In this document: positions 23,430-34,000 of the stretch, one piece after another
How positions within the stretch are numbered: the stretch's first letter is position 1
Layout: every line of letters starts with the position of its first letter
DNA from: Euphorbia lathyris
Lineage: Eukaryota > Streptophyta > Magnoliopsida > Malpighiales > Euphorbiaceae
Assembly: GCF_963576675.1 (NCBI RefSeq)
Contig: NC_088917.1
Span: 16,830,001-16,894,000, forward strand
Direction of reading: 5' to 3'
DNA length: 64,000 nt
The notes under the pieces: model-generated
The model's input: only the letters and a program-made list of their open reading frames with translations
Databases searched by the model: none
Told to the model about the DNA's origin: nothing
Translations under genes and position numbers: made by a program

Positions 23430-23700
23430 CAGCTTCGGAAGCAGCTAAAAGGAAGTTTGGAATGCAAGTTCATTAATGAACTAGGCGTGGTACCTGACAT
23501 TGTTAATGAGATTAACAATAGGGTTGTTGCTCTTGCTAAGGGCCCACAGTCTCATAATACGTCCAAACACTACCTCAGTCGTTACTATCTCTTCCGAGAG
23601 ATAACAACAAGAGTAGATGTGAGAATTAAAAGAGTGCCCACCAAGGCACAATCTTATAGATCCATTTAAAAGAATGCCTTACCCCAAAAGGTTCATGATC
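21690..23700 (+). pseudogene. copia 1 pol remnants
   Basis: Fragments in copia pol order: a pre-integrase zinc region (LGHVSKKHMSKLHQDG and CKSCL, about 21705-21815), integrase pieces (about 21830-22240, including RRGEYLSNDF), and reverse transcriptase with YVDD at 22901-22912 followed by a relic of LGEAAYIL. The frame changes many times and most of the protease and integrase core is missing. A TA microsatellite interrupts the 3' part (about 23391-23428). Confidence 0.72.
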
Positions 23701-23750
23701 GTCATACGAACGCTTATGGGAATGTTTTCAGAAACAATTGGCTTTAGTCC

Positions 23751-23761
23751 AAGTGGGAGAA
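23751..23761 (+). promoter_or_regulatory. Polypurine tract of copia element 1
   Basis: AAGTGGGAGAA directly before the LTR start TGTTGGAG. Confidence 0.75.
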
Positions 23762-24625
23762 TGTTGGAGTTTAGTGTCCTAAAGACAATTGTTTTAGGAT
23801 ATAAATATTAGTGAATAAATTGTTTATTTAGTCATTTGTTTAATCAGATATATAGCATTAAAATGTAACTATATATAAAGGCACAAATCTTTCATAAAGA
23901 AAGTAACCTAAGTTAGGAGGTTTTATGTATAGTAAATACATAAATAAGGGGGGCGATTTTATGTATAGTAAATACATAAATAATTAATTTGATTTTTAAC
24001 AATTCTAATTAGATTATGATTGTGAATTAAATTAATTAAAGGATAAATAAGTTAGGAGGTTTAATGAGATTAAATTGCTCCTATTATTATCCTAAAAGGT
24101 TATTATTATTATCTTTATATTTAGATATAATTATAGATAATAAATAAAAATTATATTCCGAATTAAATTCTTATTCAGTAACCTAATTCTATCTAACTAG
24201 GGTTTAGATACAAGAGAGTTTATATACCCCTTATATGTAAATTTCGGCCATGCCATAGTCTACCGAAAAGAGAAATTTCGACCCCTAGTTGAGGACGAGA
24301 TTATTCACCGCTTCCTTCCATTTCAATTGATTATTAATCTTTTTCTCTATTCCTTGATCTTGTGTTGATTAATTAGAGGTAATCTATTCTTGATTGCTTT
24401 CGTATGGTTGGATTCTAACTTGGTTTTGAATTGTGTTTTTTGTCTTGTGCTCGGGAACTCGAAGTAAGAGTTGTGGGCACTTCGATTGCAATGGTAGATA
24501 GAACATCAAAAGGTATTTCCTTCTATCCCTCTTTATATGAAATAACGATTAACGGATCTTGGGTTAATGGAAAAAGGTTGAAATTTTTATATTTCCGCTG
24601 CCATACCTTAACCTATTTTCCTTCA
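23762..24625 (+). repeat. copia LTR shared by copia elements 1 and 2 (864 bp)
   Basis: Starts TGTTGGAG after a polypurine tract and ends TTTTCCTTCA one base before a primer site. It is therefore both the 3' LTR of element 1 and the 5' LTR of element 2. It contains a 27-bp direct repeat (23921-23947, 23957-23983), each unit itself partly palindromic, and a TATATA candidate near 24221. Confidence 0.82.
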
Positions 24626-24626
24626 G

Positions 24627-24638
24627 TGGTATCAGAGC
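24627..24638 (+). promoter_or_regulatory. Primer binding site, initiator tRNA-Met (copia 2)
   Basis: TGGTATCAGAGC, one base after the LTR end at 24625. Confidence 0.88.
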
Positions 24639-26477
24639 CTGCGTTAAATCCGTTATTTCATATATGAAAATTAAAAGGTTTTTCAATCAGATTGAATAAA
24701 TATTTATAGTTAGGTTAATTAACGAAACCGTTTTGATTAATTAATTCTAAAGATAAATAAGTTTTAATTAATTGTTAATTAAAATAGATTATGCATATGT
24801 TCCTAATTATTTTGGTTGATAATCATTATAACAAAAACTATTAATTTTATAGTTAGATTGATAAAAGCTAGTTTTATTAATCCTAAAGATAAAACAGAAA
24901 ATCTTTGAAAGGTTTTCCTATTTTCTAAAAATCGTTTTAAAGCCGTTTTAATACTGATATATATATATATATATATTTAAATAAAAAAAACGGAACAGTA
25001 GTCCGGGTTGCGCCGCGAGGCAGCAACCCCAACTACTGTTCACGGTTGTTGTCTCACGGCAGCAACTGTCTAGCGACTGGACATCGCTGCCGTAAGGCAG
25101 CGGCGGCCAGCCGCGACGCTGCTGCCAAACGGCAGCAGCATATTTTAGGTCTCGGGCCCCTTTGTGGGCCCGACACGAGTGAAACCCTATTTTGTTTAAA
25201 ACCGTTTTAAAATAAAATAGTTTTAAATATATTTATATATATAAGTTTCAGAAATTAACAGTTTTCTGTTTTGATTATCGAATGAAAAATTTATTTAAAA
25301 GTTTGTTTTACCTATTTGTAAATCAAAAGTATTAAATGAATTAAAATCAAAATAATTGTGATATGCATAAATAAAGTTTTGTATAGTTGTATTAATCTAA
25401 TAGGTTAATATAGAAGATACGAAACTAATAGAATTAAAATTGGATGAAAGTTAATTTGATGAGTTAATGTGATTAACCTAAATATTACATAAGTATTTTA
25501 TGTAATCAACCAATTAAATTTATTTAATTGAGTCTATGTATGTTTGGAGTTATGGACATATTTGGACCCTCGTATTTTTGAAATAGGGCCTGCGAGTCCT
25601 GTCTATCTACTATCTATTGTAATTTCCCCTCTCATCTAATTCCCTTCAAGTTAATTGAAGTTTTCTTTAGTAGTATAGAAATTTATATGTAATTTCAAGG
25701 CGCCATGGAGAAGACGGAGGACCTAAAGAGAAATATGTAATAGTTAGTATTTCCCTAGGTTTGGCCTTTTATTCCACCTCTGGCTCGACGAAATAATTTA
25801 GATAATATGTCCATAACACCAATGTATGTGTCTGATGTATGCTAAAGCAAATCAAGACTAAGTTAGATTATGAGACTTAAAATAAAAATCCCTCACTAAT
25901 TAAAAGTTAAGTAAATAAGCAAGTTATTAAAATCGGTTGCCCCTCCCTAATGTTATAATTCAGCCGGCAGTACTAGGGGCCTTTGGGTTGTTGAGCAAAC
26001 TCAAGCTCGGGGTCTTATGGTAACACCTAAATTATCGAAAATCGTTCTTTTATGAATATGGGGTAATACTTAAATTAGATTATGATAATTGGATGGGCAA
26101 ACCAATGTTATCATGAACTAATGGGCAATATGGTTGGGATTAATATGAATAGCATATTAGTTACTAATGTGGTTAGTAACCCAATAACCTAGGAATCACA
26201 TTAAAGATGTGATTGATTACATGAATCTACCTAACAAATGAGACTAGCTTGTTGAGCAAACTCAAGGTGAAATCTCAGGAGTTAGGATCCTAGCTCACTA
26301 AAGGATTTGTGAAATTCTTCGAATTAATATGGAGGGCTATTAATTTGGCAAAATAGTGGGAGCAATTTAAAATGAATTAAAAGACCTATAATTTTAGATT
26401 GATAGATTTTAAAGCAAATGAATAACATACGTTTACTCTTTCTCACTCTCAGGTTAAATTAAAATACTCTTAAAATC
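24639..26477 (+). other. Long leader of copia element 2
   Basis: About 1.85 kb without a supported ORF. Colinear with the leader of element 1, including the hairpin cluster and the GTTGAGCAAACTCAAG motifs. Confidence 0.7.
24994..25139 (+). other. Cluster of GC-rich hairpins in the copia 2 leader
   Basis: First hairpin 24994-25040: outer stem AACAGTAGT/ACTACTGTT (9 pairs), inner stem GGGTTGC-GCC closed by a GCGA loop, one bulged A. Second, 25085-25102: CGCTGCC-GTAA-GGCAGCG (7 pairs, again a GNRA loop). Third, 25118-25139: nine perfect pairs with AAAC loop. The stems differ in sequence from those in element 1 but keep pairing. Confidence 0.68.
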
Positions 26478-27262
26478 ATGACTAAAACCAATCTGCAAAA
26501 CATACTTACCGATAACAAGTTGAACTGTTCAAACTTCACCGACTGGTTTCGTAACCTCAAAATCGTTTTGAAGTTCGATAAGATAGGGTATGTACTTGAT
26601 ACATCGATACCCCTATCCCAGCTGATGATGCTCCCATAGAAGAGATCGATGCTTACTAGAAGCATAAGGCTGATGACGATCATGCGGGATGCATCATACT
26701 TGCATCGATGACACCGGAATTGCAGAGGCAACATGAGGAAATGGATGCCTATTTCATCATCGTGCACCTGAAAGAGTTGTTTGGGAAACAAACTCGGTGC
26801 GAATGCTAAGAGATATCAAAATTGCTATATCGTTGTAGGATGCAAGAGGGCACATCTGTAATGACACATTGTGTCAAGACTTAATCACCGTAGGTGCGGA
26901 CGTGATAGCCTCATGCCTCATCCTGTGGGGCGTGATAGCCTCGATACCCCTATCCCAGCTGATGATGCTCCCATAGAAGAGATCGATGCTTACCAGAAGC
27001 ATAAGGCTGATGACGATCATGCGGGATGCATCATACTTGCATCGATGACACCGGAATTGCAGAGACAACATGAGGAAATGGATGCCTATTTCATCATCGT
27101 GCACCTGAAAGAGTTGTTTGGGAAACAAACTCGGTGCGAATGCTAAGAGATATCAAAATTGCCATATCGTTGTAGGATGCAAGAGGGCACATCTGTAATG
27201 ACACATTGTGTCAAGACTTAATCACCGTAGGTGCGGACGTGATAGCCTCATGCCTCATCCTG
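26478..27262 (+). pseudogene. copia 2 gag fragment with internal duplication
   Basis: ATG at 26478. The reading gives a copia gag N-terminus (NLQNILTDNKLN then FTDWFRNLKIVLKF), broken by stops such as TAG near 26656. A block with GCIILASMTPELQRQHEEMD and LKELFGKQTRCEC appears twice because of the tandem duplication at 26604-27283. No downstream gag or pol follows. Confidence 0.72.
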
Positions 27263-27283
27263 TGGTGGGGCGTGATTACCTCA
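26604..27283 (+). repeat. 337-bp tandem duplication inside copia 2 gag
   Basis: Unit 1 (26604-26940) and unit 2 (26941-27283) both start TCGATACCCCTATCCCAG and differ at only a few positions. The junction sits at a repeated GTGATAGCCTC, which suggests a short-homology join. The low divergence makes the duplication recent compared with the decay of the element. Confidence 0.88.
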
Positions 27284-27626
27284 CGCCCGCATGCCGGGAG
27301 AGGTATTTTTCCTCTATTTCCCACCTCAAAGCCTCAAAGGGTATTTTCGTCCTTTCATGGGGCTAGAGGTGGGAAATTTAGGCTATGTTTAACAACACCC
27401 TTATTTAAAAGAAAAGTAGAATAAAAGAAAACAGAAAAAATAATAGACTGTATACTCCTTATTTTCATGATAAATTTAATTTTGTTTTCTTCTTTTTTTT
27501 TTGGTAAATTACACCTATGGCTATTAAATTTTAACAATTTTCATGATATGACAACTAAATTTCAAAATGTAACATAAAAGCCATACAAATTTACACTTTG
27601 TTATATATGTAACCACTGAACTGTAA
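27284..27626. other. Intergenic, small inverted repeat
   Basis: No gene. TTTCCCACCTC (near 27317) and its inverse GAGGTGGGAAA (near 27366) flank about 40 bp; this could be the relic of a small transposon or chance. The rest is AT-rich. Confidence 0.4.
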
Positions 27627-28013
27627 CTAATTCCTCAAAAGGAGCATTAACGGTCTCAAAATGAATATATTTAAAAAATAAAGTTGTTCAGCATAAAACT
27701 TATGAAGGCCTAACATTTGTAAAGACATTTTTTTCTCCACTAGCTTAGAAGTGAGAGGGATTTCTGCTGACATTTCTTCTTTTAAGTTTGGATCAAGACA
27801 TTTGAGACATAACACAGCCTCATTAGCAATGGCATTCAGCAAAACTTGAGAGAGTGGGACCAGCTTCATGACAATTTTCTTATAGCCAATTGTTTCCAGC
27901 CATAGCCACATGGCCATGACTAGTAGCGACTGTGCTGGGTCTCTAATCCACTGAAAAACCACTCGATCCATTGAATGAAAGGCGTGAAGCTCCTCTATTG
28001 TAATTGAAGCCAT
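27627..28013 (-). pseudogene. Fragment of a possible plant gene (128 codons)
   Basis: The minus-strand ORF opens MASITIEELHAFHSMDR and contains RDPAQSLLVMAMWLWLE and EAVLCLKCLD. I recall these blocks from an uncharacterised plant protein family of longer proteins, but cannot check. Compared with that memory, a few residues seem to be missing after DRVVF and the C-terminus departs from the family after about residue 100. It carries no transposon motif. It may be an expressed exon, a truncated duplicate or a captured gene fragment. I lean to a fragment because no partner exon is visible nearby. Confidence 0.42.
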
Positions 28014-28920
28014 TGAACTTACAGAAGTTATGCTACCCAGAAATTTAAAGAAGAAGTATGCTGCCCAGAAATTTAAGAAGAATTATGCTAATTGAGAGAA
28101 TAACTTACAGAGTATACTAATGGTGTTTATATAACTGAGAGAATAACTTCCAGCTAATTGTACAGATGCATGAATGGGCAAAGTGACAAAAGTTTAGCTT
28201 ATATTTGGTAGCCATTGCTGGTGATGACTGTACTTTCCTTATTTTGGATCTTCACTGCCATAATAAAAACTATGGTAATATGGTAACTTGTTTCTCTCCA
28301 TTCAACTTTTAAAATGTAATATTTTAGCAGCTTAATAAAAAAAAGTGAACCTCTAAAGAGAAATTTAAAGAACAATTGAACTTACAGAGTATGCTAATTT
28401 CATACAGCTGCATTGTTATGAATTTTGGGAATTTAAAAGTTTACATAATCTTATCTAATGAAAGGCAAAAGTTGTAATTCAGAAAACTTTGCAATTAGAT
28501 TGGATTTGAATTAAAAGTTAACCGAGTATCAGATTGGTTTTTTGAACAATTTCTTTTTATTTAAGTATTTGATTTAAAACTTTTTATTCGGATATCAATA
28601 GTTCAATAATCAATGATTCAATTTAATTGGAACCTCTTATTCGCTATTTAGTCCGGTTCAATAATCTTTGAAGTCGATGCTAATCTGAACACATCAAGCT
28701 GATTCAATTAGATTGGATCGATCCACTAACCATTAGATTATTCATGAACACCTCTTACTATTTATCTGCTAGAGGTAGTACGGTGAATGTTTTAAATGTG
28801 CATCAACATCACTTTAACTAAGCATTTAAAACAACTATTATCCCATTTTTTTTTATTGAAATAGAGAGGGGAAGCGAGTAACCCATACATAGTTCGGTTA
28901 TATAGATTATCAGCTACTAA
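28014..28920. other. AT-rich intergenic DNA
   Basis: No gene is seen. There is a short direct repeat of about 33 bp near 28027-28090 (ATGCTACCCAGAAATTTAA and ATGCTGCCCAGAAATTTAA). Confidence 0.5.
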
Positions 28921-29240
28921 CACTAAAAGAAAAAGTGCTATCAACGACGACAGAATTCCGTCGGTGATAGACGAAATTGCGTAGGTGATTGGCGTCACCG
29001 ATGGAAGTTCGACAAATTCATCTTTCTCGGCATTGCCCTTGTAGGTAAGCAGCTGCGAGAAACTTTTACCGAGACAAAAACATCACCGACACAACCTTTA
29101 GTCGGCGTTATCCGTCGGGAATTCAGACTACTTTTAGTAGGTGATTTGCGTCGGTGATTCATACAACATCACCGACCCATATATCGGTGGAGAGATACTG
29201 CGACGGAAATGCGTTGGAAATGCATAATTATTTAAAAATT
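28921..29240 (+). mobile_element. Solitary end of a CACTA transposon
   Basis: It starts CACTAAAAGAAAAAGTGC, a CACTA-type terminus, followed by several copies of CGTCGGTGAT and its inverse ATCACCGACG, the usual subterminal transposase-binding pattern. No matching opposite end (TTTTCTTTTAGTG) is seen in the next 10 kb, so the element is truncated. The right border is approximate. Confidence 0.65.
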
Positions 29241-29298
29241 AATTTTTATATTTTTTATTTATTTTATTTCGATTGAAGGAAACTCTTATATGTGTAAC

Positions 29299-29653
29299 CA
29301 GGGGCGGATGTAGGGGTCAAAGGGGGCATTTGCCCCCCCCCTAAATTGGGTCAATTTGAAAAATAATTCATCAAACTGTCTTCTCGGTCATGAATCATAG
29401 CGTTTGAAATTGATGCGTAACAACCCGAGAATCCCAGAAAATATTACGAGTCAGAAACATTATAATTTACGTTTTTTATAAAAAAAGCATGAAAATAATG
29501 CATGACAATTGAACGATTTTATATTTTTCGTCACAAAAAATTGAACAATTTTGCATTTTTTGTCATAAAAAATTGAACAATTTTACATTTTTTGTCTAAA
29601 AAATTTTTAAGTAGAATTTTCCCCCGCTCTCTCAAATCCTGGATTCGCCACTA
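29299..29653. mobile_element. hAT-type MITE, 355 bp, with 8-bp target duplication
   Basis: Starts CAGGGGCGGATG and ends ATTCGCCACTA, imperfect terminal inverted repeats. It is flanked on both sides by TGTGTAAC (29291-29298 and 29654-29661). An 8-bp target duplication is the mark of hAT transposons. No ORF; it would move only with a transposase from elsewhere. Confidence 0.82.
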
Positions 29654-29661
29654 TGTGTAAC

Positions 29662-30363
29662 TAAGGCATCCCCCATCTGGTTATCTTCTCTTGCTATATG
29701 TGTGAATTCGCAACTGCCGAACATGGATTTCCGATACATCATTTCTAGTCATATATAAACCTATCAAACCTACAAAACTGATAAATGTTAGATGCGGGAC
29801 ATTGGGGCATGTATTTCAGATTAAACTACGACGCCAGACTCGATCAAATAGCACTCACTCAAAGCCTAATCAATATAACACAACATAATGTAATTATACC
29901 CACAACTAGTTTATAGTTCTAACCGGTTTAATATTTCTGAAAAGCCCACAATGGTACTGTTTGAACTCAGAGTGCAATTGAGAAAATGACTAGCTCGACA
30001 GGCCCGCAGTGTCGGAGAAAGAGTTGTCACCCAAATTTTAGGTCCAAGAATATTAGTGAAATTCCTTGTAGGAAGCAAGTGGGTTCGGGAGGTTAGGTAC
30101 GTTGGGGAAGGTTAATATATCCTCTAAAGGAAATATTAAGCACTCCAAAATTTCTCGATGAACCCACTGACCTCCTACTTAGCATTTCTAAATACACTCA
30201 AACTATTAATAACTCTTTTAAGCTTCTTAAATTTGTTTTGAATGCTTGATTTGTTTGGAAAAAATCATTTTTTTTTATTTCATATTGCACATTTCTACAC
30301 AAAGGCAAATAAACAACAAAATATTACAATCCCAAAAGCAATGAAATAGGTACAAATTAAATA
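29662..30363. other. Intergenic DNA
   Basis: No gene or clear repeat is recognised. A stretch near 30000-30180 is less AT-rich, but I cannot assign it. Confidence 0.4.
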
Positions 30364-30884
30364 CAATTACATCCGGGTATTCCTGGGTATTCAATCTGCA
30401 CCAAAGCATTGTTCTCTCATACTCATATCCGTCAAAATAAAAGGTTAGAAACAAATAACATAGCTATACAATTAATTATGGTGTAAAAATGGATAAAGGA
30501 CTAAATTGAATAAATTTAAAAAGTTTATTTAGGGACTTAATTGAAAAAGAGAGAAAAACTTTAAATTAAGGACTAAAGTGAATAAAATATAAAGTTTCAA
30601 AATAGGGACTAGAATGGATAAAATGAAAAGTTCCAAATTAGGGATTAAAATGAATAAAACAAAAAGTATTAAATTAAACGTTAAAGGAACAAAAATAAAA
30701 GTTTATTAAATCAGGGATTAAAAGTGAATAAAAATTAAGTTATTGATTTTTTTTGCTGCTATTAACATGAGGAATGATCATGACAACATCAAGAACAAGG
30801 AAAATATATTAAGTAAAATAATTAAATAAATGAATTACCAGTTCCTATAATGAAATCCAAAATATGAAGAAAAGAGACCAATTC
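30364..30884. repeat. Dispersed repeat A, copy 1
   Basis: The first part (30364-30560) matches only copy 3 at 45789; the second part (30565-30884) matches copies 2 (37174-37494) and 3. Inside are five or six degenerate units of about 36-40 bp built on GGACTAAA(G/A)TGAATAAAA, a common kind of plant intergenic repeat. It directly borders the 3' end of the LINE. Confidence 0.75.
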
Positions 30885-30885
30885 A

Positions 30886-31036
30886 ATTTTTTTGATTAAA
30901 GGCCGGTTAATGAGAAGATGCAAAAAACAGACATCCCAGCAATGCTGGCACCTCCGAAAATCACACCAAACCCGAACCAATATTATTAAAGAAAAAGAGA
31001 AAAGTTACAGGAATCCAATAACGAAACAAAACCAAA
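30886..31036 (-). other. LINE 3' end
   Basis: About 150 bp after the ORF2 stop region, ending (minus strand) in GGCCTTTAATC and a short A run. The tail is short for a LINE, suggesting loss or slippage. Confidence 0.55.
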
Positions 31037-34000
31037 TCAAGAGAAGCGATAAGAACCACGCATCCCAAGATCATGTAAAAAAACCGAACAACAAAAATCT
31101 GGCAAAATATCCCACCAATGCAAACTATCCACCAAACGACCAAAAGAGGCAAGAGAATCAGCAACCGCATTTCCTTCACGATAAAATGTAAGAAATGACA
31201 AATTGCATTGAATCTAATTTTGAAAAACATTCAACCTAACTCTGACGAACCACCCAAGGAACGTTAGAAGACCTACTACGCAACAACTGAACCACATAAG
31301 TCGAATCACTTTCTAACCAAAGATGACGTCAACCCTTGTCAAAAACCGAATGAATAGCAAAAATAGCAGCCTTCAACTCGGCTAAAAAAGAAAAGACACA
31401 TCAAAGGGGAAAGCAAAAGCACCCATAAACGTACCATTTGAGGATCGGTAAATACCACCACAACCCGCAGCACCTGGACTACTCAAAACAGAAGCATCAG
31501 TATTAACCTTAATCCAACCAACTGGAGGACGCTGCCAAACCACCTGCATAATACGAGGCCCCCTAGGAAATCTTCTATCAATTCTCAATTCCCTCAGAAT
31601 TTGTAACTCCACAGAAGAATTCCAAGTAAAACCACGACCCTGATTTGCCGCTTCACGAATAGCGCTCCAAACACGCCTAAGAGTCAAATAAATAACCGGT
31701 TTTTCCTCTTTAAAAATATGGTTGTTCCTTGCCAACCAAAGAGCCCACACAGTGCTAACAATTGGCACAGACCAAAGTTCAGCAATTTGAGAGCTAAACC
31801 TCTGTTTAGCAACTTCCAAAATCAGAATTTGGAAACCACCATCCAAAACTAGAGATCTCCCAAACAAATCAGAAACTCCTCGCCAGACCTCCTGCGAAAA
31901 AACACATGTTAGCAAAATATGATCTGCCGTCTCCTCATGAGAAAGACACAACGGACATTTAGAGACAATCAAGCAATCACGCCTCTTCAAATTCTCGTGA
32001 GTAGGAAGATAACCCAAAAAATCCCTCCAACAAATAAATGAATGCGCGGGAGGAATAAACCGACGCCAAAGAAAACCACACCAACCCAATTTCAACCTAG
32101 GAGGACGCATCCAATCATAAAACAATTTTACCATAAAAATACCACTAGACGCACGTTCCCAAATACACAAATCCTCCATGTCAGAACATCTACAAACCCG
32201 CTTGATACCCTCTTCCACCTCAGCCGGCATAACTGGCAAACCAACCCAATCATCATTTATCAAAAAATCATCCACGATATCCAAGCCACGCCTTTGCTGC
32301 AAGGCAGATAACCCCAATTGTAAAGCAATAGTTGGCCTAATCCATCGACCATTCCAAAAATTTAGATCCGATCTCTGCCCAATCCACCAACAACAATTGT
32401 CAAGAACCAAAGAATACACCCCTCTAACCGGCCCCAGATGGACGAATTGAGAAGCCAAGGCCTATGCTGACCCGATTTAGAGAGAAAACGGGATCTAAGT
32501 AAATCAAAACATAAAGACTTCTCCTGAATCAACCCCCAAGCCATCTTACCCAACAAAGCCTTATTAAGCAAAATCAAATCCTTCACTCCAAGCCCCCTAG
32601 AGTCAATCGACCCACAACACAATTTCCAAGGAACCGAGACTAATTTCCGATTGTCAATTGACCCAGACCAAACAAAATTTCTCATACAACCAATCATACT
32701 TCTAAGCAAAGAAACATGCCACTTGTAAACAATAAATGAATGAATGAAACCTCCAGTAATAACAGAGTTAATCAAAGCAACCCGACCAGCCATAGACAAA
32801 CAATGACCCTTCCATTTGGAGAATCTAGCCAAAACCCTATCCTTCAAACACTTCAAGACCTGTTTTCGAGGAGCCCCAAAGAAAAGAGGTACACCCAAAT
32901 AACGGAAAGGGACCTCCCCAATCCTAATACCAATAATCGCCACCAAGCGAATACCACGTCGATATGCAATCGAGCTACCCAAAAATAACTCCGACTTATT
33001 CCAATTAACTCTTTTGCCCGATAAAGAACCATACGTATCAAAAACATCCCTAATCAACTCTAAATTGGCATACGAAGCTTTACAAAAAAGCAAGATGTCA
33101 TCCGCATACAATAAATGAGTAGGAAATACCTTCAAACTCGTGTACTGAATCGGAGCTAATCTCCCAGAATCCCTGAGATAAAGCAACCAACGACTAAGAA
33201 AGTCTTCAGCAATTCCAAACAAAATAGGAGAAAGAGGATCACCCTGTCTAACCCCTCTTGAACATTTAAAATAACCACTAATTATACCATTATTCAGAAT
33301 AGAAATTCTAGAAGCAGACAAAATATTCAAAATCCAATCCCGAAATTGAAAAGAGAAACCAAAAGCATCCAAAACAGCTAAAAGAAAATTCCAATCCAAA
33401 GTGTCAAATGCCTTCTTAAAATCCACCTTTAAAGCCATATTACCACGAAAACACTTTTTCCTAATCATATTAGTGCCCTCTGAAGCCATAGCAATGCACT
33501 GATGAATACTACGCTTAGGAATAAAGCCAAACTGGTTAACAGAAATAATATTCGAAGCAATCAAACCCAGCCTATCAGCCAAGATCTTAGAAATTAATTT
33601 ATAACAAAAATTGCTCATAGCAATCGGCCTATACTGATCAAGAGTAATAGCACCATCAACTTTTGGAATTAAGGCCATAATACTAGAACATAATCCAGGC
33701 AAAACCATCCCATTCGAGAAAAAAGATCTCACAACTTCATAAACATCCTTACCAACAACATCCCAAAAATGTTGAAAAAAAATCCCAGTGAACCCATCAG
33801 GACCAGGAGAGCTAGAGCCATCCATATCAAAAACAGCCTTTCTAACCTCAGAGATATCCGGACAAAGAGTAAGCAATTCATTTTCAGCATCAGAAACCAA
33901 TCTCGGCACCACCTCATAAACCAAGTCAAAATTACCAGAGCTGCTCAAATCATTTTTAAACAAAGTCGAATAAAAATCCTCAATATGAGAATTAATCAGC

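Larger units (their letters stand above)
18558..24625 (+). mobile_element. Decayed Ty1/copia element 1
   Basis: Parts: 3' end of a 5' LTR (18558-19035; the rest is cut off by the Athila insertion), primer site for initiator tRNA-Met (19037), a leader of about 1.75 kb, broken gag and pol remnants (20804-23700), polypurine tract, and 3' LTR (23762-24625). The coding part is shortened and full of stops and frameshifts. The element cannot make proteins. Confidence 0.85.
23762..27283 (+). mobile_element. copia element 2, 5' part only
   Basis: LTR, primer site (24627), leader with GC hairpins, and the start of gag. The sequence leaves the copia pattern shortly after the second copy of a 337-bp duplication, so pol and the 3' LTR are missing. 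Leader order and motifs match element 1. Confidence 0.78.

Noticed and set aside
26459..27128. Two similar minus-strand ORFs
   Set aside because: Antisense of the duplicated gag block; the similarity comes from the tandem duplication.
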